Shown here piece by piece: positions 1-10,800 of a DNA stretch of 64,000 nt (positions are counted from its first letter, which is position 1; every line of letters starts with the position of its first letter). The notes beneath the pieces are model-generated. The model searched no databases. It worked only from the letters and a program-made list of their open reading frames with translations, and had not been told where the DNA came from. Where the stretch lies: the NCBI GenBank assembly GCA_026122225.1, contig JANEZZ010001870.1, positions 558,001 through 622,000 on the forward strand. Direction: 5' to 3'. This DNA comes from Heloderma charlesbogerti (taxonomy: Eukaryota; Chordata; Lepidosauria; Squamata; Helodermatidae). Both the position numbers and the translations under genes were made by a program.

Positions 1-435
1 CCCACAAAAATTTAGAAATATTATTTAATGAAGAATCTATCAGAACCTTCCACCCATTTTGAACTGCTTGTTTCTTCTTTTGAGCTAGCAGTGTTTTATA
101 GTGATTTTTAGCCAAGTAGTATTCTTGGGGTAAGACAACATGGTTTTCCTTCCTATACTCAACAAGGTGTTTTTTTTTTAGCATTCAGCTGGACACACAT
201 TGTTCAGATGGAAAAAAATTATGCAATTGGAAAGCTAGTAGATGTACCTTTGGAAAAATTTGACACGTGTTATGCATAAATGTTTATTAAGAACTTAAAC
301 AACAGGCAACGTCAAGGATGGCATGTAACACACATTATGTAAGGGTAGAATGTGCTCAGATTCCATACTTAAAGCAAATTGCCCAAACCATATTAAAACA
401 ACTTCTTCTTTGCCAGAACTCCTTTTGTTCACCTT
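1..435. other. Intron sequence with no recognised feature
   Basis: This is AT-rich non-coding sequence upstream of the first repeat. No exon, RNA gene or repeat signature was recognised. Confidence 0.6.
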
Positions 436-500
436 AGAATCATAGAATAGTAGGGTTGGAAGGGGCCTACAAGGCCATCGAGTCCAACTCCAGCCTTCAT
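436..500 (-). repeat. CR1 LINE, extreme 3' end fragment
   Basis: The plus strand reads AATCATAGAATAGTAGGG and then AAGGGGCCTACAAGGCCATC. This is the reverse complement of the CR1 3' end, which closes with repeats of ATTCTATG. Only about 65 bp are present, a strongly 5'-truncated insertion. Confidence 0.85.
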
Positions 501-679
501 CACTTCCTTGTAAATATCCTCAAAATACTCCTGTTTGTGTGCCTTAGGCCCTACGTTCCTTCTTCTGAGCCATTGCAAAGCAGCTGGTCTGGGGTTAGTC
601 AATGGTGGCATATTATAATGGATGTACAGACAGATGCTTTCTCTTTCTACAGATAGTTGGGCCCCGCTTTTCCTTCTGA

Positions 680-944
680 GTGCAATGCTTGCACTTAAGA
701 GCCTCTCAGCACCAGCGCTATGGGTTTGGCAGAGAATACGTGGGTAGGTGGGCAAGGATCGTAGTGATATTCGTGAAATTTACTGAGCTTGCAAAGGATT
801 TGACCTCGTCCCTCAAAGCCATGGCACGCACACTCTCAACATCGTCAGTGTCCAGTATTTCTTCATACTCTATCCCCAGAACTGCAAAATTCAAGTCAGT
901 GCGCAATGTGTTGAACACCTTCTTGAGATCTGCATCTCGGGCAA
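680..944 (-). pseudogene. Unplaced repeat-borne coding remnant, part 3
   Basis: The minus strand keeps about 66 codons open, including FNTLRTDLNFAVLGIEYEEI followed by ALRDEVKSFASSV. Composition is protein-like, but the family was not recognised. It lies downstream, on the same strand, of the remnants at 1411-1929 and 8894-9552, with L2-like and CR1 insertions between them. I infer one old coding element, perhaps a DNA-transposon protein, cut into three pieces. Confidence 0.4.
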
Positions 945-1410
945 GGGTAGGGTATTTATTTATGTATTTATTTATTTTATTTAAAACATTTCTATCCCGC
1001 CCTATATCATTAAGATCTCAGGGTGACATACAGATAAAATCAGTGTAAGCAATATAAAACAATAAATAAACACCTAAAAACATAGTGAACTATTAAACAA
1101 GCTAAAACCAGTTAAAATATAAAACAGGTAAAACAATGTGCTAGGGAATGCATTTAGCCCTCAAAGGCTTTGGTAAAAAGCAACGTTTTTACTTGGTGCC
1201 GAAATGAGACCAATGTCTGTGCCAGTTGGGCCTCCAAGGGGAGGACATTCCACAACCAGGGTGCCACAGCAGAGAAGGCCCTCTCCCACGTCCCACCATA
1301 GTGTATGTCTCGTACTGGTGGAACCCAGAAGAGGGCCCCTCCAGCACATCTCAGTTCTCGGGCAGGCATATATAGGGAGAGGCACTCCCTCAAATAGCGA
1401 AGTAGAGAAT
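945..1410 (-). repeat. L2-like LINE 3' end
   Basis: Read on the minus strand, this encodes GGTWERAFSAVAPWLWN, then LVSFRHQVKTLLFTKAFEG and a stop. That is the usual C-terminal end of L2-type reverse transcriptases. It is followed by an AT-rich tail containing a CCGCC-type motif and TTTA-like repeats (about 950-1010 on the plus strand). It is 5'-truncated and lies inside the unplaced coding remnant. The 5' boundary is approximate. Confidence 0.7.
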
Positions 1411-1929
1411 GGTTTGGCGACACTGATATGTCCATCGTCAGTGCTGAGGTGCTGAGAGACTCACATACTTCAATGCAAATAGCCTCAACGTCTTGGGTAT
1501 CGGTCACAAACTCGTGGAGCTCTTTATGCCTCTTTGTAATTAGGGTTTTAGTGGCTCAGTCTCCTTTTAGTTGCTTAGTCTCATTCTTGCCAGTTTCAGT
1601 GCTGTCCTGTAGAGCCTCCACCCATGTGCCAAGGCGAGATTTCTCTGTGAGACCACTGATTTTAGACCTATCAGCATGTCTGGGATGGTGGTGGTGTCTG
1701 CTTGAAGCTGTGTCTGGTACCTGCTGAACACACAAAGGATGTCTACCAGAAAAGGTGTGAGTTTCAGGTTTTCCTCTGACAAGATAAAGAATCCCTTGCT
1801 ACTGTCCTCCTTCGATTGTTCAAAGTACATAATGAGTGAACGCCGAGAGAGAAGAATTGTCTCCATGAGGGAGAAGGAATGCTCTGTTGATCGTACTTCA
1901 AAGATAGTTGGGAGTGGCAGCAAGCAAAA
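1411..1929 (-). pseudogene. Unplaced repeat-borne coding remnant, part 2
   Basis: The minus strand is open for 118 codons (1567-1923). It includes the segments SLIMYFEQSKEDSSKGFF, LKLTPFLVDILCVFSRYQTQ and LQADTTTIPDMLIGLKSVV, and then appears to continue, out of frame, towards about 1411. The mix of hydrophobic and charged helical segments resembles transposase-derived proteins of the hAT kind, but no catalytic motif could be identified and the family is left open. The CR1 at 1930 begins exactly at its upstream edge. Confidence 0.4.
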
Positions 1930-3272
1930 TTTGCTTCTAAGGGAAGCAAAAGCCGAGTGTAGTCAAACGCGTACCCTGGATTTGAAGAAAGCTGATTTTA
2001 ATAAACTCAGAACAATGATCAGTAATGTCCCATGGCAAGCGACTCCAACGAGAAAAGGAGTCCAGGATGGGTGGGAGCTTTTAAAAAAGGAAATTCTCAA
2101 GGCACAATTACAAACAATTCCAACAAGAAGAAAAGGTGGAAGACAACAGAAGAAGCCAATGTGGCTTCACAAAAAGCTTAGAGATGACCTGAAAACAAAA
2201 AAGGACACATATAGGAAGTGGAAAGAAGGCCAAGTAACAAAGGAAGAGTACAGGCAGGTAGCACAGAATTGCAGGGATGGTGTCAGGAAGGCTAAAGCTG
2301 AGAATGAGCTGAGGTTAGCAAGGGATGCTGAAAGCAACAAAAAGGCTTTCTTCAGCTACGTGCATAGTAAAAGGCAGAGGAAAGAAATGGTGGTTCAACT
2401 ATTAAATAAGGATGGCAAAATGATAACGGATGACCAAGAAAAGGCAGAGGTGCTCAATTCCTACTTTGGCTCAGTCTTCTCCCAAAAGAGGGTCTCTGAC
2501 CCCCCTGGCAAAGGCGAAGTACAGGCTGAAGGGGCAGGATTGCAGCTTGAGAGCGATAGGCATATGGTCAAGGAACACCTAATTACTTTGAATGAGTTCA
2601 AATCTCCAGGGCCAGATGAACTGCATCCTAGAGTAATAAAGGAACTGGCAGAAGAACTCTCAGAACCACTGTCTATTCTCTTTGAGAAATCATATAGGAC
2701 GGGTGAAGGCTAATGTTGTCCCTACCTTCAAAAAGGGTTAAAAGGAGGCACCTGGGAACTACAGACCAGTCAGTCTGACATCAATCCCTGGGAAAATTCT
2801 GGAGCAGATGATAAAGCAATCCATCTGTAAGCGCCTTGCAAACAATGCAGTGATTTCTCGAGGCCAACATGGATTTGTCAAGAACAAATCCTGCCAGGTG
2901 AATCTGATCTCATTTTTTGATCAAGTCACCTCCTTTGTGGACTGTGGGAATGCTGTGGACATCATATACCTCGACTTCAGCAAAACATTCGACAAAGTGC
3001 CCCATGATCTCCTGATGAGCAAACTAGCTCAAAGTGGGCTAGATGAAACAACGATCTGGTGGATCCACAGTTGGCTACAGAATCGGACTCAAAGAGTGCT
3101 TATCAATGGGACCTTCTCTAACTGGGGAGAAGTGACAAGTGGGGTACCGCAGGGCTCAGTCCTGGGCCCAGTGCTCTTCAACATTGTTATTAAGGACTTG
3201 GAGGAGGAGGTGCAGGGAATGCTGATCAAATTTGCAGATGACACAAAATAGGGCGGGGTAGCTAATACTTTG
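1930..3272 (+). mobile_element. CR1 LINE, 5'-truncated copy, first segment (reverse transcriptase)
   Basis: The frame starts at [17 protein letters not shown], in the linker between endonuclease and reverse transcriptase. It runs through [34 protein letters not shown] and [17 protein letters not shown] to [24 protein letters not shown] and the catalytic FADDT box. A small deletion near 2700-2760 breaks the frame, and the FADDTK reading ends in a stop. The element is split at CTAATACTTTG by the insertion at 3273-8037 and resumes at 8038. Confidence 0.92.
3255..3272. repeat. Target site duplication, left copy, of the L1-type composite
   Basis: GGGGTAGCTAATACTTTG here matches GGGATAGGTAACACTTTG at 8038-8055 with three differences in 18 bases. 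Uninterrupted CR1 copies in this window have this stretch only once. The two copies therefore bracket a single insertion of about 4.76 kb. Confidence 0.75.
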
Positions 3273-3925
3273 TTTTGGAAATACTCTTCATTCTATTTTT
3301 TATCTTTATAAATGAAATAAACAATACCAACAACCCAGTCATTATCTACGGTTTCCAACAATACAGTATTGTTAAGAGGACACAGCAATAACGAGAAGTG
3401 GGAAAAAAAGAGAGAGAGAAAGGAAAAAAATCAGAAGAAAGAAAAGGAAGAGGAAAGCAAAAGGGGAGAAGAAAAAACATAAAAAGTTACTTAAAAGGAT
3501 TAAATTTAAACTGCATTACATACAAACTTCAAGTATCATTCTACTTAGATATTATACCTATATCATTGCCAATATTGCACTTCAGTACGGCATAGGTAAT
3601 CAACCTTAAATTTCAGTATCGTATCATCAGGCTTTTTTTTAAAATACTTTTTATCTATTTTGTCTTTATAAATGAAATAAACAATACCAACTATCTGATC
3701 AATAACTACAGTTTCCCAACAATGCAATATTCCTATGAGGACACAACAGTAACAAAAAGAAAAGGAAAGGAAAAGCAATCTTCCTCTTCCCTCTCCTCTT
3801 TCAAAGGGTTAAATTTAAACTCCAATACCCATGAATGGCTTCAGATGCCATTCTATTTTAAAAACTATACCTATATCACTAGCAATATTACAATTTAATA
3901 ATCAACCTTTCATTTCAATTTCATA
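3273..3925 (-). repeat. 3' tail of L1-type composite: tandem duplicated module
   Basis: Two diverged copies of a module of about 300-350 bp lie head to tail, at about 3273-3630 and 3641-3925. Shared blocks include TTATAAATGAAATAAACAAT, GAGGACACA.CA.TAAC, GGTTAAATTTAAACT and CTATACCTATATCA. Between them is a run of eight T on the plus strand (poly-A on the element strand), as if each module ended in its own tail. The sequence is non-coding and A/G-rich (3390-3480). The start of each module carries the motif TGATGATA read on the minus strand. Confidence 0.6.
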
Positions 3926-5739
3926 TCATCAATCTTATATCAAGAAAGCAGGCCTACAGTTCATTCCCAGTAACCATATATTGCCTTTAAGTTAAAATAT
4001 AATAGTAATAATAAAGCTTAACAATTCAACCAACCAAAAATCTTACTGAGTAATCTTATAGTAATGATAATAATAATAATAATAGTAATAGTAATTTAAA
4101 AAAGAAAAGGTGAAATTATAATATATAATAATAAAGTTTGAAAGCAACCTTACAACAGTGATATATTTTATACTGGATATATAAATGAGTGAGTTCAATA
4201 TATCCTCAAACAATACATTTAAATACAGCATATCATATCTATTTTGGAAAAAGAGAATTTAAAGAAAAATAAAAAAGAGACAAAAAATGAAAGGAAGTAA
4301 ATGAATATATGTATAATCAGATATCTTCTGGCCTAGCCTGAATCATGTAGACTAAACATAAACAGTTAACAGAGCTGATTTAAAAATTCCAGCTCATGGG
4401 GCTAGAACAGAAATCTCACGCATTTTTACATTCAGCCATGCCTCCACCATTTCATGGTTTAGGAACTTCTTCGTCTGACCTTCAGAGACAATGCAAAATG
4501 TAGCAGGATAGAATCATAGAATAGTAGGGTTGCAAGGGGCCTACAAGGCCATCGAGTCCAACCCCCTGCTCAATGCAGGAATCCAATTCAGAGCATCCCT
4601 GACAGATGGCTGTCCAGCCTCGTCTTGAACGCCTCCAGTGTGGGAGAGCCCACCGCCTCCCTCGGTAATTGGTTCCATTGTCGTATTAAATAATATTGTG
4701 TGTTCATTTGTTTTGCCATATTCTTCGCCTTGATGAATTGCTTTCTTTTATTCGCCACCTCTTTGATGTAATCTGGAAACAACATAACTTTATCTTATTT
4801 CCAAAAAAGACTTCTGCCCTCTCTTGCCAAACGCAGGATATAATTCTTTATTGAGACTCTTGCAAATTGAACTATAATCATATGGTCAGTCCCTTTAGCA
4901 TTTGGCACACGAAATGCCTGCTCAGTATCAAATAAATAATCAGATGGCACAGGGAGTATCTCATGCAAAAGCTTGTCCACAAAGGTAGGCAAATTTACAT
5001 CAGTAGGCAGATTTTTAATCCCAATAATACGTACATTGGATCTGCATGTGAAGGCTTCCAGTTGAGAAATTCTGGCAGAGATATTTTTGAAAAGAGCTTG
5101 TGATGTGATTTCATTCGTTGTGAGCCTATCTTGTAGCTCGTTAACTTTCGTCTCCATTTTTTTGCCAAGAAGCGTTAATTAAATCCACAGCTCCTTGCAG
5201 AGCAGTGGTGGAATTTTGGATTAAATCCAGCCTCTTGGCTTGCTCCGCAAATTGCAAAGATAAAGTTTTTATCAAAGTAAATAATTCCCCTACATCATCT
5301 GTTCTCAGAGCTTTTGACAAAGGTGGTATGGGAGGAGTGGGCGGCAATGCAACCCCCTTTCTTCTCCTTGGTTTCTCTTTAAACAAATCTTGCAAGTCCT
5401 CAAATATTCTCAAATATTGTTGATATTCTTAAACCATTCCTCAGGTGTTGCTGATATTTCTTAATCCATATATTACAATGGAACACTGGAATGTTTTCTC
5501 CTATTAAATAGGAGTTTCAGCACAGCTTTTTGCAGTGGTTAAGCTCTGGGAAGATAATCCTGGAATCCAGCCCCCCCACTGCCTCATGGGGAGTACTTTT
5601 CTCCAAGATGTTATCCAGACGCTGCTTTGCCCCTCCTTTTAATTCCAGCAGGGAGATGAAAAGGTTTTTCAACTTTTTAAAAAGCTGTCTGAGATGGCGT
5701 CCTGCAGAGACTCGGCGGGATGCTGCAAGGGCGACATTG
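3926..5739 (-). mobile_element. L1-type ORF1-only unit 2
   Basis: Minus-strand frames encode an L1 ORF1-like protein in two pieces: 5413-5141 (proline-rich start, ALPPTPPIPPLSKALR, then a coiled-coil stretch) and 5157-4795 (METKVNELQDRLTT, then CRSNVRIIGIKNLP and the C-terminal domain with FRVPNAKG). A further piece at 4785-4690 (LFPDYIKEVANKRKQF) is cut by a CR1 fragment. About 390 bp of AT-rich non-coding sequence follow, homologous to 6311-6700. No ORF2 is seen. The 5' end continues past the solo LTR to about 6310. Confidence 0.75.
4507..4690 (-). repeat. CR1 3' fragment inserted in unit 2 ORF1
   Basis: The minus strand reads [20 protein letters not shown] and then the CR1 terminal sequence ending in ATTCTATGATTCTAT. 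It interrupts the ORF1 frame between the block ending in AKQMNTQYY and sequence resuming near 4500, as comparison with the second unit (6840-6900) shows. Confidence 0.85.
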
Positions 5740-6292
5740 TGTCAGGGTTGGATCGGAGCCCAGAGCGCCCCAAAGCAGTTCTGATTCTGAGGAAGAGGTA
5801 GAAACCGCAGGAGAGGAACCCGCGCACTGTTCAGAGGAGCAGCCAGGGGGAAAGCCCCTCCCGGTACACATTCCTGAGAGTGATAGTGACCCTGGCAGGG
5901 AGAGGGAGGTGCAACAGCAGTTTCTGGATGCTAGGCACCGGCACAGCTTCAAGTGGGAGATGGTGGGCGCTGAGAGGAGGCACTCAGCCCGCTTGGCGCG
6001 ATGGCAACAGCGGTGCCCCAATGCCCCATGGGAAAAGGGTGGACTCTCTCTTCCTAGCCCATAAGTACAGAGGTTTCCCGCCTTCCCCTCCAAATGGAGA
6101 TCAACTGATTCCTAAAGTTAGAACCCCTGAGTAGGCAGCTCTCTTAAGTCTAACTTGTAGGATCAAGCAATTAGCATCTGTAAGCGTCATTAGGTTGAAT
6201 GGAAATAAAGCCTTGGAAAAGAGCCCTATTGTTTGCGTGTTGATTTTGGCTACCTGAGGATTTCAGAAGGCAGCAGGGGTGACCTCCCAACA
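5740..6292 (+). mobile_element. Solo LTR (copy A) with a 5-bp target duplication
   Basis: The 553-bp unit begins TGTCAGGGTTGG and ends CCTCCCAACA. It is flanked by CATTG at 5735-5739 and 6293-6297. A polyadenylation signal AATAAA lies at 6204-6209. It shares its start, internal blocks and AATAAAGC region with the minus-strand copy at 38045-38573. TG...CA termini, the poly-A signal and the short duplication support a solo LTR left by recombination of an LTR retrotransposon. The sense strand holds an open frame ending with SLPSP and a stop at about 6061. That frame encodes an acidic Ser/Glu block, PVHIPESDSDPG, QFLDARHR and AERRHSARLARWQ. Confidence 0.8.
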
Positions 6293-8037
6293 CATTGGTT
6301 CCAACCGGAAGTCATATCATCAGTCTTATAGCAAGGAAGCAAGCATACAATTCATTTCCACTAACCGTATATTGCCCTTCAGTTAATATATAATAATAGA
6401 ACTTAAAAATTTAGCCAGCCAAAGATATTACTAATCATAGTCTCATAATAATGAAAGTAATAATAATAGTAAAAAAAAGAAAAAAGAAATTAAAAAGGGT
6501 AAAAAATAATAACAAATCACTAATATATTTTATAGTATCTATATTTTAGAAAATATCATTTCCACATATGTGTACATATCTATACACACACAAATAGGAT
6601 TTTTATATACAGTATATCATATCTAATATAAAAAAGAAGTAAGAAGAAAACAGGGATGTATATAAACAGTCCTCCGCACTGACGTACTGCCCAGCCCTTG
6701 TAGCCTAAACAAATCCAAAGAGCAATCTTGATTGAAGAATTCTCAGCTCATGAAGATGTCTCCTGTGCTTTACTTTGTATGCCAGCTAACCAAGCCTCTG
6801 CCAATTCATGATTTAAATTTTTTTTCATCTGGCCTTCAAAAAGAATACAAAATATAGATTTGATATGATATTGTAAATTCATTTGTCTTGCCTGATTTCT
6901 CGCCTTGGTAAATTGCCTTCTTTTGTCAGTGATTTCTTTAGTGTAATCCGGAAATAACATAACTTTATCTTGAGTTGGTCCCCAAAAAAGTCCTTTCATT
7001 TCTCTTGCCAAGCGCAGAATATAATTTTTTGTAGAGACTCTTGCAAATGGGGTTGGACTCGATGGCCTTGTAGGCCCCTTCCAACCCTACTATTCTATGA
7101 TTCTATGAAATTGGACTGTGACAGTTGCACTCCCATTGGTGCCATGAATTGCACCTGGAACATGGTATGCATGTTCAATATCAAGTAAATAATCAGCTGG
7201 CAGAACGAGTAACTCATGCAGAAATTTATCCAGGAATTTAGGCAGCCTTATCCCATCAGGCAGATCTTTGATGCCAAGGATACGCAGATTTGCTCTACGA
7301 GAATATGGCTCCAGTTGGGAAATTCTAGCAGACAGGATATTATGAGAGGCATGCATAGCAGTCTCTTGCACAGAAATCTGTTCTTGGAGGGCATTAACCT
7401 TCGATTCCGTCTTCTGCAGAGAGCTATTACTTAAATCCACATCCCCTTGAAGGATAGTAATGGAATCTTGGATTGTATCTAGCCTATTAGCCTGTTCTGC
7501 TAGTTGAAAAGACAAAGTTTTTATTAAAGCCAGCAACTCCTCTGCATCTGCAGCATTTCTAGAAAACTTTGGCAAGGGGGGAGTTGGGGGGGTCAGCGGT
7601 GGTCCCACAGCTTTATTCCTTCCCTTTGATGCTGCCATCCCCCTCTTCCAAAGACAAAGCAAGCAGATATAGTTACAAACAGTCACTTAAACAGATTTTG
7701 CAGGTCCTCAGATGTTATTGGTATTTTCAGTTCAAAATTACTACCTAAAATTGGTGCTCGTCAGCCCTGAATTCTCCTCACTACGTAGGAGTTTCAAAAC
7801 AGCTTTGAATAGGTGACACTCTGGAAAACTAACCTTAGAGTCCAGCCCTTCTCCCACTTCACAAAAGGAGTTGTTCTTCCAAGATCTTATCCAGATAGTA
7901 CTCTCGGAAAAAGAAACCCTTTTAATTCCAGGGGAAGACGAAAAGGTTTTTCAACCTTTTAAAAGCTATTTGAGGGGGTGACCTGTGGAGCCTCCACAGA
8001 ACGCTTGCCAGAGCGACGTGGCACCGACTGGAAGTCC
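6293..8037 (-). mobile_element. L1-type ORF1-only unit 1
   Basis: Minus-strand frame 7686-7090 encodes an L1 ORF1-type protein: a basic start, proline-rich PPLTPPTPPLPKFSR, a coiled coil with LIKTLSFQLAEQANRLDTIQ, then RRANLRILGIKDLPDGI of the RNA-recognition-like domain. After a 63-bp CR1 interruption it resumes at 7011 with MAREMKGLFWGPTQDK and LFPDYTKEITDKRRQF. Its 5' end (8010-8037, GGCACCGACTGGAAGTCC on plus) matches the start of unit 2 once the LTR is ignored. Its 3' non-coding part (6311-6700) abuts unit 2 directly. No ORF2 is present. It resembles the ORF1-only HAL1 design known from mammals; this link is an inference. Confidence 0.75.
7046..7108 (+). repeat. Minimal CR1 3' end insertion
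   Basis: GGGGTTGGACTCGATGGCCT through ATTCTATGATTCTATG is the final 63 bases of CR1. The flanks TTGCAAAT and AAATTGGAC, compared with the uninterrupted TTGCAAATTG at 4860 in unit 2, suggest a very short duplication, about AAAT. It breaks ORF1 of unit 1. Confidence 0.85.
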
Positions 8038-8893
8038 GGGATAGGTAACACTTTGGAAGACAGAAACAAAATTCAAAGTGATCTTGATAGCCTGGAGCGC
8101 TGGGCAGAAAACAACAGAATGACACTTAATAGGGATCAATGCCAAGTTCTACACCTCGGAAAAAGAAACCAAATGCACAAGATGGGGGATACGTGGCTCA
8201 ACAACACTACAAGTGAGAAGGATCTTGGAATCGTTGTCGATCGCAAGCTGAATATGAGCCAACAATGTGATGTGGCTGCAAAAAAGGCAAATGCTCCTTT
8301 GGGCTGCATTTATAGAAGCGTAGCTTCCAAATCCCGGGAAGTGCTAGTTCCCTGCTACTCAGCACTGGTTAGGCCTCATCTGGAGTACTGTGTCCAGTTC
8401 TGGGCACCACATTTTAAGAAGGATACAGACAAACTGGAGAGGGTTCAGAGGAGGGCAACAAAGATGATCAGGGGACTGGAAACAAAGCCCTATGAAGAGA
8501 GACGGAAAGAACTGGGCATGTTTAGCCTTGAGAAGAGAAGACTGAGGAGAGATAGGATAGTGCTCTTCAAGTCCTTGAAAGGTTGTCCCAGAGAGGAAGG
8601 CCAGGATCTCCTCTCGATCATCCCTGAGTGCAGGACACGGAATCATGGGCTCAGGTGACAGGAAGCCAGATTCCGGCTGAACATCAGGAGAAACTTCCTG
8701 ACTGTCAGAGCAATACGACAATGGAACCAATGACCTAGGGAGGCGGTGGGCTCTCCCACACTGGAGGTGTTCAAGAGGAGGCTGGACAGCCATCTGTCAG
8801 GGCTGCTCTGACTTGGATTCCTGCATTGAGCAGGGGGTTGGACTCGATGGCCTTGTAGGCCCCTTGCAACCCTACTATTCTGTGATTCTATGA
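8038..8893 (+). mobile_element. CR1 LINE, second segment (C-terminal part and 3' end)
   Basis: This continues the copy interrupted at 3272. It encodes [55 protein letters not shown] and [20 protein letters not shown], then the non-coding 3' end closing with ATTCTGTGATTCTATG. A stop after HGLR is shared with other copies in the window (for example 53839). Together the two segments give a CR1 of about 2.2 kb. Confidence 0.92.
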
Positions 8894-9552
8894 CAGAGCA
8901 CCAGATCCTGATGCGTAGGATGTTTTTGTCAGTGTCTCCCATATATTCCTCAAACAGGTGCCACAATCCTGCTTCCTCTCCAGTGTGAATTGATGCTCCT
9001 TCGGTCACAGCTGAAATAATTCAGAGAAATGGATTGGTCTCTCCAAACTGAGCTGTCTCTGCTTTTCAACTTCTTGGGCTGTGTTTCCACCAGCGATTTA
9101 CTCCAACCTGGCTGCGTGGTGAGGTCTCTGTGGTTCCATGATGTCGTGGCCATTCAGCACCAGCCCTGCATTTTAACACAGAAAAAACACTTCTTCTGAG
9201 ACTGGTTATAGTCTGACTTTTCCAGGTTACTTCGGCTCCATTACTGACCTGCTTCCACAACCACACTGGGTTCAGTATCGTAGTCCTGCTCATGGGGCAT
9301 GTAGCCCAGCCTTTGTGGGTGTGTTGCTCTGACCTCAGTGTCCCAACCCTTTCCCTCCCTGTTTTCTGGAAGTTTCATCGCCAATTTGGAGCAGTATGCT
9401 GAGGGACCCACTTTTAAAACATCATTGAAAATAAGCACCAGAACGCAGTCCATGACCGCAGTCAAGGGGTTTTTTCTCCCATTGTGCTGAATGAGGCTTG
9501 CCCTCTCAATGACTACAGAAATAACAGAGAAGCCCCTCAATTGACATGGCAC
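8894..9552 (-). pseudogene. Unplaced repeat-borne coding remnant, part 1
   Basis: A minus-strand frame at 9552-9241 is open for 103 codons (RGFSVISVVIERASLIQ, then GYMPHEQDYDTEPSVVVEAG). Shorter frames follow down to 8894, with stops between them. The family was not recognised. Position and strand fit the upstream part of the element seen at 1411-1929, separated from it by the CR1 insertion. Confidence 0.35.
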
Positions 9553-10130
9553 ATATCAATGCCCAATTCCTTAAATGCGATTAAGCGCCATCTTGAGGCT
9601 CCGGTCCATTGCCTTAGGATGTAACTCCTTCACAGCTTCGATATAGAGATCCTGTGCATTAAAATGGGGGCTGGTTTTGGTCTCTTTCCCACAAAAAACC
9701 CATTAGTGTCTCCCCAGAAGTAACTCCCATGGCGGTCGATGAGGCTTGCCCTTGAATACCCACATCAGAACTTACAGAGATGCCCACTCAGTTGAAATGG
9801 CACACTTTTAAGCCTAATTCCTTAAGTGCAAGTAAGTGACCAAGGCTCCAAATAAAACTGCCTTAGGAAGAAAGTACTTCATAGCTTCGTTATAGATATC
9901 CTGCGGGTTACAATGGGGGCTGGTTTCTGTCTTTGTTGCTCTCTTTCCTACAACAAACCCATTATTGTCTTGTCAGAAGTAACTCCCATTGTGGACAGTG
10001 AGGTTCTCTGGGTTAAAATGGGGGCTGGTTTCCCTCTTTGTGTTCTCCCCCCCTTTCTGAGCACAAGCATATGTGTGTCTACTCGGAAGTAACTCCCATT
10101 GTGCTCAGTGAGGCTTGCTCCTGAAATGCA
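9470..10130. repeat. Degenerate tandem array, period about 250 bp
   Basis: Repeated landmarks are GAAGTAACTCCCAT (near 9716, 9977 and 10088), AAAATGGGGGCTGGTTT or close variants (9660, 9911, 10015), and GATGAGGCTTGCCCT (9500, 9735). Spacing is about 250 bp for the first two units and shorter for the last. The same words recur at 54890-54960, so the array derives from a dispersed repeat, probably a DNA-transposon derivative. Confidence 0.6.
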
Positions 10131-10723
10131 GGTGCATCTGGGCTTTCAGGGGAAAGGAGAAAGTGGGGGAGAGGGGGGAAGCCTCTCTTCACAGCAAAGC
10201 TGATTCCTTTTTAAAAATCCGGTACTCCTCCATTAGCTTCTCCTTCCGTTGTCCTGGCAACACGGCTGAGGAGGCGGGAACACTGATGAGGTAATCAGAC
10301 CCAACTCAGACTCCACTCAGGGTCCACCCAGCCATCAAGAAAATAATTCAATTAGAGCAACAAAGAGCCCCAGGCTACAGCGATGATAAGCTGGGACTTT
10401 AAGCACTGTGGAAACAGGAAAAGGAGAAGATGCAGTTGGGGAAACATCACAACGAAGTTGCAAACAAAGTGAAGCTGATAGCGTGGAAACACGCCCCTGG
10501 TGTAGTCTTTGCCTCCCTCTCTCCTGCTGGTTTCCTTACCGTAACATAAAGCATCCCCTGTCTTCCCTGCCCTCTCCCCGCAAAAGGACTGAGTACATAC
10601 TCTGAGCAAGGGGTAAGCATGGTGAGGAAGTGAGCTTCACTTAAAACAGTTAACTTGATTTCTCCTGTGGGGTCCAGTGGAGAATCAATGTGTTGTTGTT
10701 GTTTTTTTTTGCTTTGCATTCAG

Positions 10724-10800
10724 ATTTTTTACCCAGAAACAACAGACATCTATGACCGGAAGAACATGCCGCGTTGCATCTACTGTATTCATGCACTCAG
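10724..10800 (+). CDS. IQGAP1: IQGAP1 exon, end of calponin-homology domain
   Basis: This 77-bp exon encodes [20 protein letters not shown] followed by CIHAL, the last helix of the IQGAP CH domain that contacts actin. It starts in phase 0 after a T-rich tract and CAG (10721-10723) and ends in phase 2 at a GTAATC donor. The split Ser codon is completed by the next exon, 9.9 kb downstream. Confidence 0.92.

Noticed and set aside
9470..10130. CRISPR-like array
   Set aside because: The repeats are long, diverged and irregularly spaced in vertebrate DNA; they are a decayed tandem repeat.
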